In this document: one piece after another, positions 59,700 through 64,000 of the stretch
Numbering within the stretch: position 1 is the first letter of the stretch
How the letters are laid out: each line of letters opens with the position of its first letter
NCBI RefSeq assembly: GCF_027922005.1
Contig: NZ_BSEV01000031.1
Coordinates: forward strand, 44,321-108,320
DNA length: 64,000 bases
Direction: 5' to 3'
Source of the DNA: Streptosporangium carneum
GTDB lineage: Bacteria > Actinomycetota > Actinomycetes > Streptosporangiales > Streptosporangiaceae
Translations under genes and position numbers: made by a program
Notes under the pieces: generated by a model
Told to the model about the DNA's origin: nothing
Databases searched by the model: none
Seen by the model: the letters and a program-made list of their open reading frames with translations, nothing else

Positions 59700-60575
59700 G
59701 TGAACGATCTCGGACAGGACCTGGAACTGCGGCTGGTGCGCTACTTCACCGTGGTGGCGGCGCACCAGCACTTCGGCCGGGCCGCCGCCGACCTGCACGT
59801 AGCCCAGCCGGCGCTGAGCCGCCAGATCCAGCGGCTCGAGAAATATCTCGGCACACGACTGCTGGACCGCACCTCCCAAGGCACCCGGCTCACTCCGGCC
59901 GGACAGACATTCCTCCCCCGGGCCCAAGCCCTGCTGCAGGCCGCCCGCCAGGCCGAACTGGCCGTGCGTGAACAAGCCCAGACCGAACGAATCACCATCG
60001 GTTACGTCGAAGACCTGGTGATCACTACCGCCGTACGGGAACTGCGCCACCGTCACCCGGACGCCGAGATCGCCACCCGGCATCTGAGCTGCCGCGACGT
60101 CGGCGCACTGTCCGACAGGCGCGTCGACGCCCTGATCGCGCGGACCCCGTTGCCGCTCGCCGCCGACGACGTATTCACCACCCCGTTGTACGAGGAGCCC
60201 CGGATGCTCGTGGTCCCCCGCGGCCATCCTTTGGCCGACCGCGCGTCGGTGACCGCGGAAGAACTGGCCGACGAAGAGGCGGCGCCGTGCGCGTTCGAGA
60301 CCGCGGACTGGACGTCCTACCGGATCCTCGGGGCCAGCGTGCCGCCGATCGAGAGCTACGAGGACAAGCTCGAACTCGTCGCGAGTGGCAGGGCGATCGC
60401 CGTCCTACCGGTCGGCGATCGGCGCAGCTCACTGCGTCCCGACCTCGTCACCGTCCCGATCGAGGGCGCTCCCCCCAGCCAGGTCGTCCTGGTCAGCCGC
60501 AAGGGCGACCCGAATCCAATGATCAAGAATCTCCGGCTGGCTGCCAAGGCCGTCCTAGCCGCCCCGCCATCCTGA
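59700..60575 (+). CDS. LysR-family transcriptional regulator
   Basis: 291 residues from GTG 59700, with no strong ribosome site. The N-terminal winged helix reads ELRLVRYFTVVAAHQHFGRAAADLHVAQPALSRQIQRLEKYLGTRLLDRTSQGTRLTPAGQTFL. The substrate-binding domain begins ITIGYVEDLVITTAVREL. It is divergent from the MDR dehydrogenase, the usual arrangement for a LysR-controlled enzyme. Confidence 0.92.
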   Translation: MNDLGQDLELRLVRYFTVVAAHQHFGRAAADLHVAQPALSRQIQRLEKYLGTRLLDRTSQGTRLTPAGQTFLPRAQALLQAARQAELAVREQAQTERITIGYVEDLVITTAVRELRHRHPDAEIATRHLSCRDVGALSDRRVDALIARTPLPLAADDVFTTPLYEEPRMLVVPRGHPLADRASVTAEELADEEAAPCAFETADWTSYRILGASVPPIESYEDKLELVASGRAIAVLPVGDRRSSLRPDLVTVPIEGAPPSQVVLVSRKGDPNPMIKNLRLAAKAVLAAPPS

Positions 60576-60872
60576 CCGGACCAGGCCGGGCGATGACCAT
60601 GGGCGGCAGGTCTACCACGGCCTCCGAGTGGAGGCCCGCCGGCCACCGCGACGACAAGTGCAAGCTGCTGCTGAGGACCCGGCACGGTCCCCCTGTCCCG
60701 TCACGGCAGATGCTTCGGCGGGCCAAGGTGCCATAGGGCAGCCATAGACGAAGAACAACTTCCCTGAAAACCTAGGGACACATGGCTCAATGAGATGACG
60801 CAGCGCGGCGGGACGGAGGTGACGCTCCCCGGTTCCCTCCAGACCCGAGGGACCCCATCCCGCCGCACCGCC
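60576..60872. other. 297-bp intergenic region
   Basis: A 47-codon frame from ATG 60592 ends at 60735 but has no ribosome site or recognisable features, so I do not call it a gene. Nothing else is seen. Confidence 0.4.
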
Positions 60873-61157
60873 CTACCGGGCCTGCCCGCAGAGCAACGCC
60901 CTCCAGACGTCATCACCCTGACGGATCGGCCAGCGATAGGTCTCATGCACCTGCCGGGCACCGTTGAAGTGGTGCGGGCGGCGAAGGAACGCCTGTTCTC
61001 CGGCAAGGCACAGCTCATACACCGTGGAACGGCACTCACAGCTCCACTCGATCACCCGCACCCGCTCGGCCGGGCACGGCACCCGCCACACCAGCTTCAT
61101 GTGATCCGGCACCGGGTTGGCCACATGCGGGCGCAGGCACCTCTGCGTCGCGATCAC
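60873..61157 (-). CDS. Small protein of unknown function
   Basis: 94 residues from ATG 61157, overlapping the preceding stop (ATGA). It has five cysteines, including W-S-C-E-C-R, and many arginines and aromatics. No signal peptide or membrane helix. It is third in a three-gene operon facing away from the XRE regulator. No family recognised. Confidence 0.55.
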   Translation of the reverse strand: MIATQRCLRPHVANPVPDHMKLVWRVPCPAERVRVIEWSCECRSTVYELCLAGEQAFLRRPHHFNGARQVHETYRWPIRQGDDVWRALLCGQAR

Positions 61158-61528
61158 TGCGGCGCCCAGCCGGTCGGCGTCACGAGCGGCGGAGCCATCC
61201 GGCGCAACTCCGCATACCGGGCCGCCACTCGCTGCGCCGTACCCGCCGGATCATCCACCGGGCCGTAGGCGTCCCACCCCAGCCTGTCCCGTGCCTCCCG
61301 CCTCAAGGCGTCCCGGCCGGACTTCCACCGGAACACCCGCTCGTCGGTCCACACCACCAGCCCCGACCAGACCGACACCAACGCCAAGCAGTGCCCGTGA
61401 TGCACATCGGAGGCGATCCCCAGCCCGGCCAGCTCCCGCTGCAACCGCTCGGCCGCCTCCACCGCGTTGATCACCACGTCCGGCCCGACATGGTTCGGCT
61501 GGACGGGCGGAAGCTCTTCCATGTTCAT
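61154..61528 (-). CDS. Small protein of unknown function
   Basis: 124 residues from ATG 61528 (ATG 61522 is also possible). Mixed alpha/beta: VINAVEAAERLQRELAGLGIASDVHHGHCLALVSVWSGLVVWTDERVFRWKSG. No cysteine cluster or membrane helix. It overlaps both neighbours in a coupled operon. I do not recognise the family, though such proteins recur beside XRE regulators in filamentous actinobacteria (from memory). Confidence 0.6.
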   Translation of the reverse strand: MNMEELPPVQPNHVGPDVVINAVEAAERLQRELAGLGIASDVHHGHCLALVSVWSGLVVWTDERVFRWKSGRDALRREARDRLGWDAYGPVDDPAGTAQRVAARYAELRRMAPPLVTPTGWAPQ

Positions 61529-61698
61529 CAGGCCGCCTCATCCGCTACCGAGCAGTCCAGGCACTCGATCCGGACCAGCTTCACGGCCTGCCCATCGAGA
61601 TGGAGCGCCGCCTCGGCACGATTACGGCGAATCCATCGCCAGCCGCGCCCGTGGCAGGTCGGACACTCCTGGCTCGTCGGTTCCCCTTCGGTAATCAT
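61528..61698 (-). CDS. 56-residue zinc-ribbon-like protein
   Basis: From ATG 61698 to a TGA that shares one base with the next ATG (TGATG). It contains C-P-T-C-H-G-R-G and, 30 residues later, C-L-D-C, a DnaJ-type half zinc finger. It is the first gene of the small reverse operon and is divergent from the XRE gene. Confidence 0.6.
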   Translation of the reverse strand: MITEGEPTSQECPTCHGRGWRWIRRNRAEAALHLDGQAVKLVRIECLDCSVADEAA

Positions 61699-61841
61699 GA
61701 GTCAAGGGTCTTCACCTGCGCCGATGTCTCCCATCTCGGCACAGAATCCTTGGGCAGAATGACCGGTATCCCTTGACGGGATAACCGCCCAACGGCAACC
61801 GTTGAATACCCGAATGTCGAGCTTTCGAGGAGATATTCCAT
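61699..61841. promoter_or_regulatory. Divergent promoter region of the small operon and the XRE gene
   Basis: 143 bp with low GC near 61800 (TTGAATACCCGAATG) and GAGGAGATATTCC before ATG 61842, a good ribosome site. Operator not identified. Confidence 0.45.
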
Positions 61842-63175
61842 ATGCCCGCAGATGCGACTGAACCAGTCGTTATCCTGCCGGAACTATGGCAACGCCCTGA
61901 AATCCTGGAAAGCCTCCGAAGTCGGAACATCGGGCAACTCTTCCGGCTCATCCGCCAGCACACCGGAGCCAGCCAGACCCGCATCGGCGTCGCGGTGAAC
62001 CTCAGCCAGGGAAAGATCAGCGAGATCATGAAAGGGACCGTTCAGGTCACCTCGTTCGAAGTCATCGAACGCATCGCCGACGGCCTGAACATGCCCGACC
62101 CTGCCCGCATGACCCTCGGCCTGGCCCCCCGACACCCCCTCCCCAAACCCCGAGTCGAGCCGGAACACACACCAGCCGGCCAGGCCGCACTGCCGGAAAC
62201 AGAACTGCCGAACAAGCACCTCATCGGCCTGACCGGCGGCGCGTCCAGCCGTTCCGTCATCTCCGGTCTGCGTCACGTCCTCACCGGCCACATTCAGGCC
62301 GAGGCCATCATGGGGCCGCCCCTGCTGATCAACGCGGTCACAAGCCAGGTGCCGCTGATCGGTCAGGTCTGCCGGGTGACACGAGGCGCCGACCGCGCCG
62401 AGGCGCTCAGCTTCGCCAGCGAACTGCTGGAGTTCTGCGGCTGGCTCCACCAGGACCTCGGTGACTTCACCCAGGCCACAATGTGGACCAACAAAGCCCT
62501 GGACTACGGATGGAGCTGGGCGACCAGCGCGTCACCTCCTACGTCCTCATGCGCAAAAGCGCCATCGCCATCGAGTCCGGCGACCACGGCCACGGCCTCG
62601 GCCTGGCCAACGCCGCCCTGTCCAACCCCGCGGCTCTCACCTCCCGCCTGCGGGCCGTCATCCTGCGCACCCGAGCCATCGCCAACGCCTACCTCGGGGA
62701 AGCCGCGGACTCCGCCCGGGACTCAGAAACCGCCCTCATCGAGGCCACCGCCGGAATGATCCAGACCGAGCCCGACCGCGCGCCGTACTGCACGCCCGCC
62801 TACGTCGCCATGGAAACCGGAGCCACCCGTCTCCTGCTTGGCCAGGCCGCCACCGCGATCCCGATCTTCGAAGCCAGCCGCTCCCAGTGGACGCCCTCCA
62901 GGCAGGCCCGCGACCACGCCCTGTTCCTGACCCGCATGGCCACCGCCTACGCCATGGCAGGCGAGCGCGACCAGGCATGCACCGTGACCGAGGAAGCCAT
63001 CCCGCAGATCCAGGCGTTGCGCTCCAGCCGGGTGGCCGGCCAGCTCGCCACACTCTGCATCCAGTTGTCCCGGTGGTCGACGGACCGGCCCGTGGCAGAC
63101 TTGCTCACCAGACTCGACCTCCTCGCCGAGTCCTTCTTTCTGCCAGCACCCCGGCCACCAGAAGGAGAACGGTGA
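61842..63175 (+). pseudogene. XRE-family regulator with TPR-like C-terminal domain, one frameshift
   Basis: Frame 1 (from ATG 61842) holds the helix-turn-helix (NIGQLFRLIRQHTGASQTRIGVAVNLSQGKISEIMKG) and the start of the sensor domain. At about 62506-62512 (GACTACGGATGG) one base seems to be missing: the domain continues as ELGDQRVTSYVLMRKSAIAIESGD in the next frame to 63175. Restored length would be 444 residues. It could be a real mutation or a sequencing error. Its end overlaps the creatininase start (GTGA). Confidence 0.75.
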
Positions 63176-63887
63176 TCAACGCGCTGCCCACCGCGACCAC
63201 CACCGAGGAACGCCACCGCAACGCCCCCATCGCGATCCTGCCCGTCGGCAGCTTCGAACAGCACGGCGACCACCTGCCGCTCAGCACCGACACGATCATC
63301 GCCACCCTCATCTGCCGAAAGATCGCCGACGCCTACCCCGTGCTGCTGCTGCCCCCGATCACGATCTCCTGCTCCCACGAGCACAGCGCCTGGCCCGGCA
63401 CCGTCAGCATCTCCGCCCGCACCCTGCACGCCGTCATCACCGACGTCTACGACTCGGTCACCCGCGCCGGGCCCCCGCGCCCTGGTGGTGGTCAACGCCC
63501 ACGGCGGCAACTACGTGCTCAGCAACGTCGTCCAGGAGGCCAACACCGAAGGCCGCGCGATGGCCCTGTTCCCCACCCGTGAAGACTGGCAGCAGGCCCG
63601 GGCCGCCGCCGAGCTGGCCGGCTCCATGCACGAGGACATGCACGCCGGAGAGATCGAGACCTCGATCCTGCTGCACGCCTGCCCCGAGGTGATCCGCCCC
63701 GGCTACGAGACCGCCGACCACGTCGCCGACGACCGTCGTCACCTGCTGACCGAGGGCATGCGGGCCTACACCGAGACCGGGGTCATCGGTCGTCCGTCCC
63801 TGGCCACTGCCGAAAAAGGGCAAGGCCGTCCTCGACTCCCTGACCAGCAGCTTCGCCGACGTGACAGCCCTGCTCACCAAGCTCTGA
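63172..63887 (+). pseudogene. Creatininase-family amidohydrolase, two homopolymer frameshifts
   Basis: GTG 63172 starts ALPTATTTEERHRNAPIAILPVGSFEQHGDHLPLSTDTIIA (E-Q-H-G-D-H metal motif). An extra C in the C5 run at 63472-63476 moves the frame to VVVNAHGGNYVLSNVVQEA. An extra A in the A5 run near 63810-63814 then moves it to KGKAVLDSLTSSFADVTALLTKL, ending at TGA 63887. Restored length is 237 residues. The family includes creatininase and MftE, the peptidase of mycofactocin maturation. All key His/Glu/Asp residues survive. Confidence 0.78.
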
Positions 63888-63943
63888 GCACCGAGCGTGA
63901 CGCGATCACGATCACGTAGCACGGACACTGCCGAATTGTTCTT

Positions 63944-64000
63944 ATGAGTATCAAGCGCGGCAGCGCGGCGCGCCGCCGCACGGCCCGCCGCCCGAACGCC
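63944..64000 (+). CDS. Start of a possible basic protein, cut by window end
   Basis: ATG 63944 opens a frame of 19 codons (MSIKRGSAARRRTARRPNA) that runs out of the window. No ribosome site is visible, and the Arg-rich composition could be chance in GC-rich DNA. Confidence 0.25.
   Translation, partial: MSIKRGSAARRRTARRPNA

Noticed and set aside
60592..60735. A 47-codon plus-strand frame after the LysR gene
   Set aside because: It has no ribosome site, is arginine-rich and shows no features beyond chance.

Overview
The window is chromosomal DNA of a very GC-rich actinobacterium. GTG starts are common, and many genes overlap by four bases (GTGA or ATGA). Gene content and codon use suggest a filamentous, Streptosporangiaceae-like organism, but that placement is inference and no marker gene in the window proves it.

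Region 1 (1-24,400) is a surface polysaccharide locus. A forward operon (589-11,994) encodes a large secreted surface protein, a nucleotide-sugar epimerase, a DegT-type sugar aminotransferase, two glycosyltransferases, a Wzx-like flippase and a NeuD/PglD-type acetyltransferase. A partial sugar N-acetyltransferase precedes it. A reverse operon (19,402-12,143) encodes a Wzz-like protein, an O-antigen-ligase-like membrane protein, a methyltransferase, a polysaccharide deacetylase, an ATP-grasp ligase, a PHP phosphoesterase and an asparagine-synthase-like protein without a glutaminase cysteine. A second Wzz-like gene, two paralogous secreted beta-helix proteins, another methyltransferase and an RmlC-type epimerase complete the locus. 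Together these could make, export, polymerise and decorate a cell-surface glycan.

Region 2 (24,400-46,120) is an energy module. 2-oxoacid:ferredoxin oxidoreductase (korAB, reverse) and a secreted polysaccharide deacetylase lie beside a second-type complex I cluster: nuoA-B-C-H, then a 3.9 kb insert (a frameshifted membrane gene, a membrane protein and a Ser/Thr kinase), then nuoI-J-K-L-M-N and htpX. No nuoD, E, F or G is present. Its most striking feature is a swarm of tandem minisatellites. They add a tail of about 470 residues to NuoI, a tail of about 130 residues to NuoK, and low-complexity inserts to NuoL, NuoM and NuoN; others follow the 3' ends of nuoC, nuoN and the MFS gene. A 35-codon ORF is translationally coupled between nuoL and nuoM.

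Region 3 (46,300-53,100) holds an MFS exporter and tyrosine phosphatase operon, a GntR/UTRA regulator and a metallophosphoesterase. The phosphatase and phosphoesterase promoters share a near-identical 16-bp palindrome. A flavin/PLP-fold protein, a secreted beta-propeller protein and YajQ follow.

Region 4 (53,377-58,150) starts with an intact tRNA-Tyr(GTA) followed by the remains of an integrative conjugative element of the SLP1/pSAM2 type: tyrosine integrase, excisionase and a 5'-truncated RepSA initiator, with no transfer genes. Region 5 (58,180-64,000) holds a SnoaL-like protein, a quinone-oxidoreductase-type dehydrogenase and a divergent LysR regulator. It ends with an uncharacterised island: three tiny coupled genes facing an XRE regulator and a creatininase-family gene. 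The XRE and creatininase genes carry three single-base frameshifts between them.
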